Below are positions 13,076-26,347 of a DNA stretch of 64,000 nucleotides, piece by piece; within the stretch, counting starts at the first letter, position 1; every line of letters starts with the position of its first letter. The stretch is taken from contig JBBMNZ010000019.1 of assembly GCA_037954325.1 (NCBI GenBank), positions 6,586,501 through 6,650,500 of the forward strand, given 5' to 3'. Source of the stretch: Fistularia commersonii (Eukaryota; Chordata; Actinopteri; Syngnathiformes; Fistulariidae). The position numbers were made by a program, and so were the translations under genes. The notes under the pieces were generated by a model, which did no database searches, had not been told where the DNA came from, and saw only the letters and a program-made list of their open reading frames with translations.

Positions 13076-15224
13076 GATTCCTTTGGTGCCATAATCCGGG
13101 CTGTGGTGGGCACTGAGCCTGGGGAGGCCTGGCCTCTTGTTTTCTTGCCCCGTTTTTTCAAAAGCAGCTGCACTTACAGATATGACAGCTTTGAGCACAA
13201 GCTAATTACCTCCGAAAAGGACCAGAATTTGTTCTCTAAACAGCCTCACTTACAATAGTGAAACATTATTATCACTTTTTTCGGGCAGCTAAGTAGCCTT
13301 TGGGAGATGGGGTGTGCTGAAATTACACGAAGGTGTCACACATGACCTCAAATGCAGTTTTTGGTTCACAAAGGCTGGAATTTTCCTTTAGAACCACTCA
13401 TATGTGGCACATTGATTATTTTTTGTGTTAAACATCCCCCGAGGACAGGCTTTTTGGTCAACGGTATCGTCTTAGCAGTTTCCAGCGTGAATAGTATGAA
13501 CTGCTATTTGCAAATAGTTCCCAAATAGAGGCCTCTGCTATCTTCCATCTGATTTCACAGATCTCATTAAGTCATTATCTGCCTTAAAATAACAAGTGAT
13601 AATCCCGGCATCAAGCTAATCAGCCATGAAATTGAGGAGTCTCCTTGACTAACTGGATAACAAAGCAAAACAAAAGTGTAATCTTTAAACATTTGAATTC
13701 AAAAGTATTCATTCATTTGCTTGTTTGTATCGTTTTTTTTTTTTTTTTGAATGATGTGTGTGTGTTCAACAGTTCCTGGTCACAAACAAAACCGCATTGC
13801 TCCCCCTTCACTCACCAGAACAGATCATCCAAGATGAGGAATTTGAGGTTTTGCTCAGTGTTTTTTTTTTTTTTCCCCAGAACATTGCATATCCTCTTGT
13901 ACTCATTTACTTAAGCCATCAGCCAGCCATTAAAAATGTAAAATTAACGTTTTTAAAAGGGGAGCATGATTCAGTTCTGTGCTCAGGAGGCAGTAGAGCG
14001 TGATGCTTGCATATGAAATGCATTTGGTCATCCCCCTGGCAACAGAGGGAAAAGGTGCAGTGAGTGAAATGAGAGCAGATTGTTTTTATTCTTTATTTAG
14101 AGAGTTATTCTAGACAGTGAGTCACAGATGCCCTGCCACTGTAAGATCTTTCCTGCTCAATTGAGGCTGTTAGAAGAAAACATGGGGGGCTTGTGTCTCT
14201 GCGGGAATGTCCAAGGAGCATCTATAACATATTTTGTATTTCTAGATCTGTCGCCGGGCTGGAATGCCAACACGAGACAGCTAGATGGATGAAGTTAATG
14301 CCGTAACACGAATGGAAAGATTTGAATTTGAGATTATGACTTTTGCTCGGTGTAACATAGAAAATTTAGAGCGCGGCCCATCGGGGTGTTATGGTTTAAT
14401 CCTTTTATCATGTGTCTGAATCCCTTATGAAATGTTCTCTGAACTAGTGTTCTGCCAGGGGCCCCGACCATAAAGCTAAATGTAGTTGTATTAATGTGGT
14501 CCGGATGTGTTGAGAATAATGTCTTCCATATTGTCAATTTCCTGCACAAACAGCATGTCCAGTTCCCTTGGGATTTTGTTTATTTCGGTTCCTATTTGTA
14601 TGCCAGAGCCTGGACAGTATTATTGGCCACTAAAAGCTGGATTTAGACACATGCGTGACACAACATAGGTGCGTTTAGGAAATGTTCTGACAAAAGCGTC
14701 ACACAGACGTTGAGTATTTAGAGACCGTTCTCTCCACAGCCCTTCCCCAAGGACTCCCCAGCAGGATCTGACATCAGTGTTGCATTTAAAGACGGCCAAA
14801 ATAAAATGCCGTAGACACTTAATGTGCCATGTGATTATATTGATTTACGAAACCACTAATTATCAATTTTGGAAGTTAATACTTGACATTGGATACTTAA
14901 CATTGGAGTCTTGACTGGTGGCTTTTAATGTTACCTCGTGTGATAATTGGACAAGCGTGTAAACTCTGTGAGACCTTCAAGGTGCGACTAAAAGCTCAGT
15001 GAAATGGGTTTCGAGTGAATAGTTAATTTAGACATTTTAGGTCTTTCTGTGTTTAAAAAATAATTGTTAAAATCCCTGAAGCCCACATTTGTTTTGGCAT
15101 CATAATTTCCGTTTAAACTTTTTCTAAAGTTACATGGCACTTTTAACTCAAAGGATTGAATCAACCAGAAATATCTCCCTTCATTGAAAAAAATCTACTT
15201 TGGTAACTAAAAGCTTTGTTTCAT

Positions 15225-15660
15225 GGAGAAATGTTAATGCGGTTGCTGTAATCTCTTGGGTTTAGCCGTTCATCAACTGAATCTTCGCACTTGATTACAG
15301 CTTCCTGACACTCCCCGAGTGGGGCTCTAAATAAAGGGCTGCTTTCTCACTGAGAATTTAAAGGCACAAATAATTTCCCCTTCTTGTCATCATCAATCAT
15401 AATTACCAACAATTTCTTCACCTTGGATCAATTTGTGCCACCAAGATCAAACACCGGTGTTAATGGGCGCCCAGATCTCCCTACAGGTAATCTATATCAT
15501 GTGGTGCGGGCGGCGGCCTTTCAAGCCTCAACTGGCCTCATGCACTATATTGTTTGTCACTGGAGGAGTTTTCCCCTCCGGACAAAATGTAAATATATTC
15601 ACCAGTTCAATGTTTTGGGGTCCTGTCCGTGCATTATGGTAACTGTTTGAAGAATGAGCA
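15225..15660. promoter_or_regulatory. Enhancer-like block (candidate conserved element)
   Basis: Repeat-free sequence with CACTTGATTACAG near 15290, several ATTA/TAAT cores and AATCATAATTACC near 15395, near chance coding potential. It looks like regulatory rather than coding DNA. The two short open frames here are not supported as exons. Confidence 0.2.
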
Positions 15661-17240
15661 ACTAGTTAAACTGTTCTATGCATTTATATATTTTAACGTG
15701 ATCTGTTTTTACCATTTTGTTTTGCTGGGCCGCTTTTGTGTTTTTATTGACAAGTGAATCGTCATTGTCGGAGTCGCAACATAAACTGGTTATCCAAAGG
15801 TTTCACCCACGCCGTAATTACACCAAATTACACTCGCCAGTGGCGTCGGCATGGAGCTGCATTTTCCAACACTTCTGCCTGCAAAAGGGATGTTTCAAAA
15901 TGTTGGAGATGCATTTAAATAAAAAGCTTGCGGTTATGACTAAGAAGAGCAACAAGATACTAGTCCGACTCGACAGCCGCTAGAATAGAGCTTGTTAAAA
16001 GACAACAATGGCGCTTTGTGACGTGTGAGCGCATTGGGTTAGGTTTGGTTCAGTATAGAATAACAAAACAAAACAAAATGGGAAAACAAAACACTCAGAT
16101 TTAGGTTAAACTTGTGGCTAAGGTTAAATTTGTAGAATTGCAGCTAAAAACAGGAAACAATAGATTCGGAAATTACCCTGGTGTACTTGGAAAATCTGTC
16201 TGTACGTTGGTCTGATCCACCATCCTAATGTATCCGCTAACACAGACTCAGGGTTGATGAATAACTGTTTTGAAAATGAAACATTGAACTTATTGAATGG
16301 GTCATGCTAAAGATTTGGCTCTTGCTTCCCTGACTGCATCAGTTCCAGAACTATCTGTGACAGTTCATTCATGATATAGAATCTGGTGATGTGAGGAAAC
16401 ACAATCGATGCAAATCATTTGGTCTCTTTAATGTGCCGTTAGCGAGCTTCATATCCATTCCCATTTTACCAGATGGCGGAGTTGGCTGAAACCAATATTT
16501 TAAAACGTTTCTAGTGGGTAACCATTATCTGGTGTTCATATAAACTGGAACATTGATCAAAATGTTGCGGCATCAACTCAAGTTGCGACCCAGTTACGAA
16601 ACTGAGTTATATTGTTGAACATTTTCAAACCCTGGACTATATCTGGACTATATTATAGTTTAGCAACTCTGCTTTTTAAACTGAAATAGCTCTGTATTAT
16701 TGTAATTTGAGAGCCAAACTGGTTTGGCCCATTCTGACACCGGTATATGTTTTGTATTGGATTGTGGAACATGCAAAAGAATTCGCCTCCAACACCCAAC
16801 AGTGTTTTTGGGACGTTTAACAAGCGTGTTAATCACTGCCGGACGATAAAAAGGAGAATACTTGGACTGCACGTTAAAAAGATCAAATGTTCAAGTCCAG
16901 AGACAGCGTTGTCACATGACTCCAGCTGTAGAGAAACCACATCATAAAATTGCAGAGCTTAAATAGCATTAGCACATCCATACCCAGGGTGTGTAACATT
17001 ATAGTGTTGGGAAATACCGTGAAATGAAAGGGCATGAGCCCATCACAGTTCCTAATATGTTTGTAGTTAAAGGGGGCCGTTGTTTCTTACCCCCATGTAC
17101 TGTAGTTTAAGCGCCCTGTCACTTTAAACTAGCGTGATCTGAAATTTTGCCGGGTGACTGCTCAGAATGCTAATGCCGTGGAAGTCTTGTCCTGTGGCTA
17201 CATCGGCTCAAATCAAACCCAGAGAGGCACAAGAAGGAGC

Positions 17241-17263
17241 CAAGTGGCAGCCATGCCCACTTG
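17241..17263. promoter_or_regulatory. Inverted pair of HMX/NKX2-type core sites
   Basis: CAAGTGG (17241-17247) and its exact reverse complement CCACTTG (17257-17263) are separated by 9 bp. The pair lies in a non-repetitive, balanced-composition block (about 17090-17275) that also looks enhancer-like. The arrangement is almost the same as the pair at 1520-1541 (8-bp spacer). Binding by HMX or NKX2 proteins is inference. Confidence 0.35.
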
Positions 17264-19559
17264 AGAGAAGCCGGTAATGTGATCCTTCAACGACTTCTTG
17301 TAGGGCGAGAGCGCGAGACGAACATACGCACACGTACGCACTATATTTCCAACACAAACTTTAATCATTTGTTCTTTCTGAAGGGGGCAATATCAGAGAT
17401 CGTTGCTGTTTCGGGGTAGAAACAAGTTTGAGTTGTCACTGCAAGTTCTTTTTTTTTTCTTTTCCATGAATTCTTGGTTAATACCGAGCTCCTGCAGCCA
17501 ACTGCCTCCTTCAGGATTCTGGCTTATCAGGGGGACAACTGATCCCAATCCTCAGAATGTACATTACTGGCGGCGCAATGTTTTGACAGCATAATTGCAC
17601 AACAGCTGTAATTTCAAGTTTATTTATTTGCGATACATTCGCATTTTTTGGGAGACATCTCGCTTCAACTTTCCGGACAGAAAGTTTTTGTATTAAATAT
17701 GGTTGTTTTTAATGCTCAGGGGGAGTCACAATAGTGGCACCGGCAATGGAAGCTTTGTGAAATTAGCGCTTGTGGCCACAAAACTTGCAAGAAAACAGGA
17801 AGCAACCTGTCTGAAGCCTGTGCTTCTGCTGCCAGCAGCGTCAGTGTAAACACAATGAGGAGATGGCCGCATGTGGAGGGACCCTCTACCAAACTCTTTG
17901 CTGGATAACAGCCCCTGTTTGAGTGAAAGATTGCTCCACCATTTGCACAACCTCACATTAAACCGTAATTAATGTTCCCAGCCATTTTATGATTTAAAAA
18001 GAAAAAGGAAATGAATTAAATTGATAATAGAATCCTTCAGCTTTTTGATGGTCCCAGACCTCCTGTGACATCCTGTGAGTTTAGTAAAAAAGACACTGTT
18101 GAGGAAGTTGTCCAACACAAAGCTCATCACACACCTTGCTAATAGAGTGCCAGTATGTATGACACTGCCTTGACCCTGTTGAAAAGGTTTCATCATTTCA
18201 GTGTCAGGTCGCCACTAGTGTGTGGGTTTCAGATGTGGCCGACAGCAGTGCTAAAATTCTCCGGAAAAGTCGATAGATGACGCGAATTATAAAGATCTAA
18301 TGCTGAGTGACACATGTTTGTTCTGTTCTGAATAACAAGAGTATGCTGAGGTGAGTTTAGGCGAAATGACGCACAGTTTATCTAGTTTCTTCTTGGTCAT
18401 AGAGTGTTGTGGCATTTAAAAGGCTTTTCTTTTTGCAACACGTAATTCTTTTTTAAATTTTGCTGCTCTGCTATGTTTGTGCGTACACTATAGGCTTCAA
18501 TGCCTTTGTGTCAACAAGCGGCAGAAATACAAGTTCATGACAACAAAAAAACGTCCACTTTTATTCTCAGAGGACGTTGCTATCAACGCAGTGATGGCCT
18601 ATCAGACATGTTTGGCTTCTCAAAGTGTTTACATCCCACGCAGCAAAGATTTCCACGACATTTCAACGGCTTATAAACGTATTTGCAGAAACGTGCAAGT
18701 CCATAGCAACTGGCTAGTGATGGTGGAAATCGACCATCATGTCATTGCATCGAGATCAGTTCAGTACATATTACCTCTGCATAAACAGCTCATCGGCTAA
18801 TGAGTTGCTTGACCTTTTTGCTGTGTCAGGCTTGATACATGGCACGACAACTTTTGCTGTGGGGCTTTTTTTTTCTCTCTATACACCGTCTTAGCTTACT
18901 CCCTGCAAACACCAAAGATTGTAGGTATAAATGTATTTATCTAGGATGGTGTTTATGCACCTTTGTGTGTGTGTGTGTGTGTGTCATCATAACAGCAAAA
19001 ATCGGGGCCCATCATAACTTACCTATGCTGCTGTCTGCCGCTGCTCCAATCACATAAAACTCAAACTAATACTAGGTGGAGGAGAGGAAGATATGCCAGA
19101 GAAGAGCCCATTACATTTCAGTCCAGCTGTGGACATTTTCATTAATTTCTCAGGAAATATCAGAAGGCCCTCAGTGGAGGTCTGCGCTTTCAGAGTGCTC
19201 TTCCAATTATCAGGGGGAAGTGAACACAGCTGCTCAAACAGGAGCTGAGATCATGCCATTTTTTTTTTTTGAAAACATTTCTGATGTTTGTAAATACCTG
19301 TGTTACATTCTGAAAACAGTTTTGCTGACGAACGAAGAATAGGTAAAATGGCAACACATGTTATGCACTCGGACAAACCTGGATTGTTGACAGTGAAGAA
19401 AATATGAGAGCAAAAAGATATATGAAATGCAGCTATGAGCTACAAATGAATAATTTCTTCCTGTCTCAATTCATGGAAAATGAAAACCCAAGTCCAGTGA
19501 TTTCAAGCATTAGCCTGAATAATTTGTGACCCAAAAATGTACAAATAGACAATGAATTT

Positions 19560-19960
19560 ACGTTTTTATTTGTCCATTTTTCATGAGCCATCAGTGAATT
19601 ATTCATGAAAAGCCGAGCTAATTTTGGGAGCGCACACAGTCAGAATACCATTTTAAAAAATGGGAACAGCATTAACGTGACAGCATGCTCTTTCATAGCA
19701 CGTCCAGATCCAGCGCAAACAGTGTTATTGTTCTGTTTGCATTGGCTGCTGGCGAAAGATGTCCAAACAACTTTGGCGTTTTGCAGCTCAGAGCAAGCAG
19801 GATGAATTTCATGCATTTAATTGTCGCTGCTTATAACAATCTCTGTCATTTGCACTCTTGTCTGTGACAATTGCCTGCAAATATGAATTTTTGCCACCAA
19901 GGAGCAATACAAAAATGACATGTTCTTCAGCTGCTAGTTACCTCCATGCAGGCACAGACG
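19560..19960. promoter_or_regulatory. Enhancer-like block (candidate conserved element)
   Basis: A dense mix of ATTA cores, Sox-like ACAAT/ATTGT words (for example ATAACAATCT near 19832 and GACAATTGCC near 19866), a homeodomain-type ATTTAATTGTCG near 19815, and ATTCATGAAAAG near 19600, with no repeat signature. Of the flanking blocks this one looks most like a long developmental enhancer by eye. Untested. Confidence 0.3.
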
Positions 19961-22900
19961 CCACAGTTTGAACCCGATTAACATCATGTTGAGTGACTGC
20001 ATCCTGGCATTTAACCTTAGTCAGGACATGCGGTTATCAGTTTAATCAGCCAGTTAGTCTTCAGCGAGTTATAAAAGGCTTGGTTTTTTTTTTCTTTTTT
20101 TTTTTTTACTCCGTTTTCGGTGATGAATAACTTCTTTCTAACTTACAAATTTGTGGGCGTTTAATGAGGCTTAGGACATTTTATTCTCTTGCTATAATGC
20201 TGTCTACAAAATTGCGCGCTGCAGAGTGTAATCATGCAATGCTATCTGGCACAGACACTCTTTGGCGGCAGTGAGGCAAAACCTGCAGCCCAGAACTGCT
20301 CCACTTAAGGGAGGCTGATGTGAAAGGACCAGACAGGCGAGAGTGGAAGGCCCTCCAGTCATGCAAAATGCAAAGGAAATATGACTTTATTACACATCCC
20401 TAATGGTGACATAACAATCTGTTCAGCCACTTTCCTTTAAATCTCAAAGCATTTTTTTTTTCGGTGAGTGCCTCTGTCGGTCCTGCAGAAGAGGTAGGGT
20501 TTGAAAATCTCCATCTTTGACCGAATTTAAAACAGCAGATTTAATGAATGCTTGTTAATTTTGAAGTTATTTGGGATGCGTGTATATTTAATTGTGTAAT
20601 CTACCACACTCAGCAATTGTCCAGCTGAGGGGTTTTATAACAGTGTCACTACTAAACTAACATGATTCCTTTGCCATTCAACTGATTTAAATCCTAATAG
20701 TTAGGTAAGTGTGAAGATGATATGAAGAATGTTGAACTTTTGATTACTAGAGCACTAAAACATGATATTTTATGGCTTCATGGCTTTGCTCAAAATTTTC
20801 TCGCAATACAAACTCAAGCAATTTTATAACAGCATGGGATGCGGTTATCTCGTTGTCAGGACTTGTGCCGCTTTTAAATGTAACAATCCTGATTATAGAC
20901 AAAAGTGTTTCTACCAAACCTGACCAGCTGGTTATGTAGCCTGAGAATCATATCATTTTAGTTGTCCCAGTCCCAGGTCTGTGGACCTGACACTTCTATC
21001 TCTAGACTTTCATTTATAATTTTTTTACGACATACCTTAATAGAGTTGAATTGCTGAACTGGTCTTTCTTTGTTCTTCAGGGTGCAGTCCCATATGATCC
21101 AGTTAAGATCCTCATACAAAATCAAGACCTCTAAACTACACGGAGATACAAATGTGAATGCCAGTGCCTTGTGTGTGTCGTGTATCCTTTTCGGTAGAGA
21201 TAAAGGAAAAAAAAATATATAATAATAATAATACTACATATATATATATATATATGTATAAAAAACACAAAAGCAATCAAACAAGTTAGGCGTAAGAAAA
21301 GGGTCTCATAAATGGAAAGACAACAGACTGTAGGCTTCGATCAGCTCAGTCATTTCAATAGAAAAGTCAAAAAGGTGTTATCAGGTGTTCATACAGTGCA
21401 GGGCTGTGGCCTTTTATTCGCCAGAAACACAGATGCTGGTTCTAATCCCTTTAGAGCAACTATGCCAAACACAGCAATTGGTGTCTTCACCATGTATTTT
21501 TAATGAAGAACATTTTGCCGCTTCTTATTTGTGTATTTGTGGGATAAATAAACACAAACTTCGTGTTCACTTATGTAGGTTCGTGGAATTGCGGTTGTAA
21601 ATAAAACATGGCTGAAAGCCTCCGTCTCTCCGAGCTGCATCTTTTCTCGAACACCGGGGAATTTGAAGACAAGACAGTGCAGATATTTCTGAAGTGGAGT
21701 TGGTTTTAAGAACAAACAAAAGATGCAATCAAGTAACCACAGTGCTCTCAGTTTAGGATGGTTGTGTACCGCGGACAAAGTTTTACATGCAATCAGTTCT
21801 TGGACATGTTATTCAGATCAGTGTCTGATATTAGATGGAAAAAATTCAGAGAGGTTTATGTTCCACTAAGATGTAACCGTCTACTTCCTGACCACATGGT
21901 CCTTTTACTAAATCTGCAGAGTTGTTGCGACCTGTTTCCTGGGGATCTATTTCCTCTCCCTCAAACCATACCCAAGTCACAAAAATGCAAATTAAAATAA
22001 AAATAAATTGCCATTTATTGATGCATTAAGATAAGAGCCTGGTTTTTGGTTGTTTGGAAATCTTCCATTAGGTTGTTGCAGACCCCGGGGGAGCTGCTTT
22101 AGGACCGCAGTTCAAGCTACTTCAGCCTCCTCTAGTGAATTGAATGACCGTCAAGGGACTTAATTTTGCAAAAAAAAACCATGGGAAATGCAGTCCCTCA
22201 ACTGTAACACTTACTATTCCTTTTGTAGGTTTGGAACAACATGCTACTCGGTGGACTACCTTGAAATGTTACGAAAATGGCTGCTGATGCTCCAAGCAGG
22301 ACTGATGTTTTGTTATCAGTAGTTTTTCAGAGAGGATAGGAACTTTTTTTTAGTCACCTGGCCCCCCCCCTTCCCGCCCTTTTTTGTTCATTAAATAAGG
22401 CAACTTTGAGAAACAGCTGATTTGACATGGACATTTGTTGGCAGTCAGAAGTGGCCGTTAAATGTGACCTTTGTAGCTCATCAGTCATCTCGACTCATGA
22501 CTAATGCTGACAGCCTCGCTAATAGTGGCTTGGATTTTCTTGACATGTTGAAGGGGAGTCTTTTGAACGTTTCCAAGTCACATTGGTGATGAGAATTGGG
22601 CTCCGGGCCGCTGTCGCACTGGATCTGCACGTCAACCCACATGCTGCGAGGATCTTTTGCTACTATTATGTTGAAAAATTTGGTAGATCTCAATTATTTC
22701 ACGTCTGATTTATTGATACTTTCATGGTGAGGATGTTTGGGGTCCCCTGTGTGACAATAGGTGTGTACCCTTTGTGCAATAACAGACAGAACGCTTCATT
22801 CTTTTGCACCATCTGTATCTGCATATCGCTCACAGCCAATGGATTTGTGTCAGATGAGTGCTTCAAACAAAAATAGCTGGACTGTTTCAAATTGTGTTTC

Positions 22901-23599
22901 ACTTGGGATTTCAGTGAGGGCCAAAGAGCTGGTCAACCGATTAGAGCTCTGGCCCAGAGGCGGCGTAACTGTTCCTTCCATGTTGTGTCTAGCAGGAGCG
23001 TCATATTGCTGCTGTGGTAAAAATATCACGGTCATTGCTGGCTGTTAATACACTGTCTAGTATTTCTTGCCCTCCACAATGAGCAGGTATGAGGGAACTT
23101 TTGCACACAGACGTAATTTCATAATAAGGTTTTCACCCATAGATGACATATTGTATTGCATGGACAAAAATAAAAATAAAACAAAACCTTAAATGGTACT
23201 TTAATAACAATGTAAACTGTATGTGGGTGCAGTTTTTGGCCCCTGGTATCCTCTACAGAATTAGAACCAGTTCGAGAGTTGATGTTATGTTTTACCACTA
23301 ATTATACTGTATTTGCGTTTGGCTCGATGGCATGCGTTGCATGTGCGCCTCTATTTTTTCACCCCTTCAGTGTTGGAGCTTAAACTGTGAGCAATATCCT
23401 TATTTTACTCCTTGAAAGGCCAAATGGGTTTAATTTGTTTGAGCGTTGTCATCGGTCATTATGTTTCGAGACTCGGTGAATTTAATGAGCGCACACCAGA
23501 ATTTATATTACTGTTGGGGGAGCAAGCAGATTCAGTATCTTTGGATACATGCAGTGATCTATCCGTGTCTGAGCTGCACCTCCTGTCCAGTGTTAAACC

Positions 23600-23620
23600 C
23601 TGCAGTCACTAGAGGGCATC
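23600..23620 (+). promoter_or_regulatory. CTCF-type motif, forward
   Basis: GTCACTAGAGGGCATC fits the CTCF core (CCA-n-YAGRGGGC) at nearly all informative positions; the second C of the leading CC is T. The strand is forward, pointing toward the hmx genes. Prediction from motif only. Confidence 0.4.
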
Positions 23621-25069
23621 AGCCACTTGAACTGCATGTGGTGGCTAATTTGTAGGATAGCTGATCCTAATCGACATTAATGAAGGCGAATCTGGAATGG
23701 GCTGCTGCCCAAATATGTTAAAAAGTGACAAATTGTGTATTGTTAAGAAAAACGTGAACGTAACAATGCGTATACATCCTTCAGGTAGGAAGGCTAATGT
23801 TGCTTAATGTCTGTTAAATCCCTTTCCCATTGCACAAACAAATCTTCTCATAATGGAGAATATGCCATATCCTTAACTTGGTCATTTTGTTATTTTCTAG
23901 GCTGTCATTGTAATACTAATCGACTGCAAATATTTCTTGAAATGACTTTCAATGCTGGAAAATAATGTGAATGACATGTCACTACGCTTAATATCTGGAT
24001 TGGTTTATACACTAATAGAACTTGATTATGGTTCGGAAAACATTCTGGTTTGCATTATGGCAATGGGTTGAAATGATTGCGGCCAAGGGTGATGTTATAA
24101 AATGTGGTGAGCAGGAACGGGGTTTAGTTGAGTCTGGTTTTCGTCTATACCAGCGTCCATCTTTGAAACTGTCCTGCCGCAGACACTACTCGCGTTTTTA
24201 CAAGAGTTGTTAAAAAAGCTTGTGGTCGTTTTAGACGTTGTTTATTGACTGTCCTGTGAGGATTTTGCCAATAATGGGTTTGCGTTCAAAGGCGCAAACA
24301 AAACCGAACTTGAATCCATGCGGTCTACGTATGATTTTAGAGACTCTGAGGAGATTCATTGGCTTTTTTTTGTGCTGTTTAAAGTAAAACTTGTTTCTCA
24401 GCATCTGTTGGGAAATGCTACTCCTTGTTGTCTGAAGCCATATGTAATTGTTTAACTGCTGTGAAAGCAGGGCCTGTTAAAGAGCCGCAGGTGCATCTAC
24501 CTGGCAGCCTGCCACTCAGGCTATTAGCGCACAATCCGATGATCCCTATTTGGGTAGTAGTTGTCATTTTTCACTGCGTAGGCCCACAGCCTGACTTGTA
24601 TTCCACTCAGTTGCTGATTGCTCAGTGACATGGGTGTTTACTGATAATAAATTCCCATGACTGGGCTGTTGCACTTGTGATTCGGGGGCTTTCACACTGG
24701 ATGAGCCGAGCGCTACGCAGCTGCCCGGCCCCGAGGGACGCCCGATCCGGGAGCACATGTCGCCAATCCAGAAGGAGGCAAGATGGTTGTGGCGTAGATT
24801 ATTTCATTTTTGTGGTAAGAAATATAGGTCAGGTTACCGTGCTTTTGCCAATTGCCTGGAAGAGGAGGGTAAATCAGCAGGAAACACACCAGCTGTCTAT
24901 TAACTGTCAATTTCACACTGCGTGTCACACTGAGTCAGCGACACATGCACACAACAGGACATTTAAAGGTATTTGTTGCAAACACAAGCACATATTAGCT
25001 CTTCAAACCGCTTAGAGTTGACATAGTGAGTAGTCGTACTGCAAGACGGAGTTTAAAAACTGTGGAATC

Positions 25070-25275
25070 ACAACATTCAGTCCTTCGGCCTCACAGCACG
25101 CAGGACCCTGGTTCGCTTCCGACAAGGGGACCTATCTATGTGGAGTTTGCATGTTCCTTCCGCATTCAAAAAACATGCTGCGGGTTAAATGGAAAAAAAA
25201 GAAAAAAAGATGAGAAAAATTGCCATGAATGAGTGAATGGATGTTTGCCTGTGATTGAGTGGACCGATGGATGGA
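25070..25275 (+). mobile_element. Fragment of the tRNA-headed-looking dispersed repeat
   Basis: CCTCACAGCACGCAGGACCC, CCTGGTTCGCTTCC and GTGGAGTTTGCATGTTCC are family-typical words, followed by a variant of the AAACATGC...GGTTAAATGG block and an A-rich expansion near 25192-25208. It is related to the repeat at 9525-9873 but truncated and differently decayed. Confidence 0.5.
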
Positions 25276-26117
25276 GTTCCACAAAGGAAATACCCAGATG
25301 GGTAGAATGAAAGTGAAAGTGAAACAGGAGGAAGAAAAACATTGGTTCAGTGAGAGGAAGGTCGCTTTGGAAAGAGGCAGTGAATCAGTACATTTTAACA
25401 ATCCTCAATTTTCAACTGCTTCATTTCTACAGTTTGTGTTGGTCGCACAGATACCCAAAATTATCTTTGCACTGCATCGTCAGCAGACAAAGTAAAACTA
25501 ACCATTGGGCTTGATGTGACTGAGCATTGAGGAGAAAACGACGGATGTGTTATGCAAAAATCTCTGTAATGATTAATTCTACAGTGCTGTCTGGAGAGTC
25601 TCTCCAATCTCTCAGGGACCAAAACAAGCTCTATTAGTGGACAAACTTTGTACAATTTCCCCACTCGCCCCCATATTATGTTTCAGTGGTTTCACATTAT
25701 AAAATCAGCATTCTGACTAAATATGGCACACATCATCATAATTGTACGTGGAGGAATAAACCTCAGAGTTGAAATATAGTTGAAATTCCCTTAAACTTAG
25801 GTGAATCCTTTATCATTCAATTCAATACTATTTAATTTATTAAAACAAGGTCTTTTTTGTTGGCTCTTTGTGTCTCGGCACTCTCACAAAGACATCCTAA
25901 ATTGAGAGAGAGAAACTTTTTACGTGAAAAGTTCAGTTCATTAAATTGCATGTCCATAAATTGATTTGCTTTCTTTAAAACTGAAGTACCTACTTTTTAA
26001 TGAGCTTAATGTTCTTAATGTTGAAATTGTCAAAGCCAGTATAGAATATTTGAAATAAAGTGACCAGTGGGTGAAAAGAAAGGAATTTGTAGCTTTCCTT
26101 TTACAAAATGCTTTTTC

Positions 26118-26139
26118 AAAAAAAAAAAAAAAAAAAAAA
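26118..26139. repeat. Poly(A) tract, 22 A
   Basis: An uninterrupted run of 22 A. No retroposed gene or TE body is recognisable immediately upstream, so it is called as a simple repeat only. Confidence 0.9.
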
Positions 26140-26257
26140 TTGTCATTAAAATTAAACAGTGCGTGTGTGCATCCGTGCTTGCGTGCGGAAGACTCTTGGA
26201 TACATGTAACCGGAGAGTAAGGAGATATTATGTCTAAACCCAGAGACCACTTATTTT

Positions 26258-26347
26258 AAGATTCAAGATTCAAAGTTTTTATTGTAACGTACAGCATAGA
26301 AACGTGCTTCCCTGTACAGTGAAATTCCTACTTTGCTGTCCGCAGTG
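26258..26347 (+). repeat. Short dispersed repeat, copy 1
   Basis: It begins AAGATTCAAGATTCAAAG, continues through a TTTTTATTGT block, CTGTACAGTGAAATTCCTAC and a CTGTCCGCAG end. The same order of words occurs in the same orientation at 60671-60762. It belongs to a common teleost interspersed repeat, probably the tail of a retroelement; the formal family is not known to me. Confidence 0.6.

Larger units (their letters stand above)
9874..25069. other. Gene desert downstream of hmx4, no coding gene seen
   Basis: About 15 kb with no recognisable exon. It contains short homopolymers (T runs near 13732, 20082 and 20098), a small TG repeat near 18965-18985, an AT dinucleotide tract near 21237-21256, and several non-repetitive blocks of balanced composition with clustered ATTA, ATTTGCAT-like and Sox-like words, listed separately as possible regulatory elements. 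Blocks not listed show nothing distinctive. Confidence 0.6.

Noticed and set aside
18477..18800. 107-codon plus-strand frame
   Set aside because: It begins at TTG, no recognisable domain, AT-rich desert.
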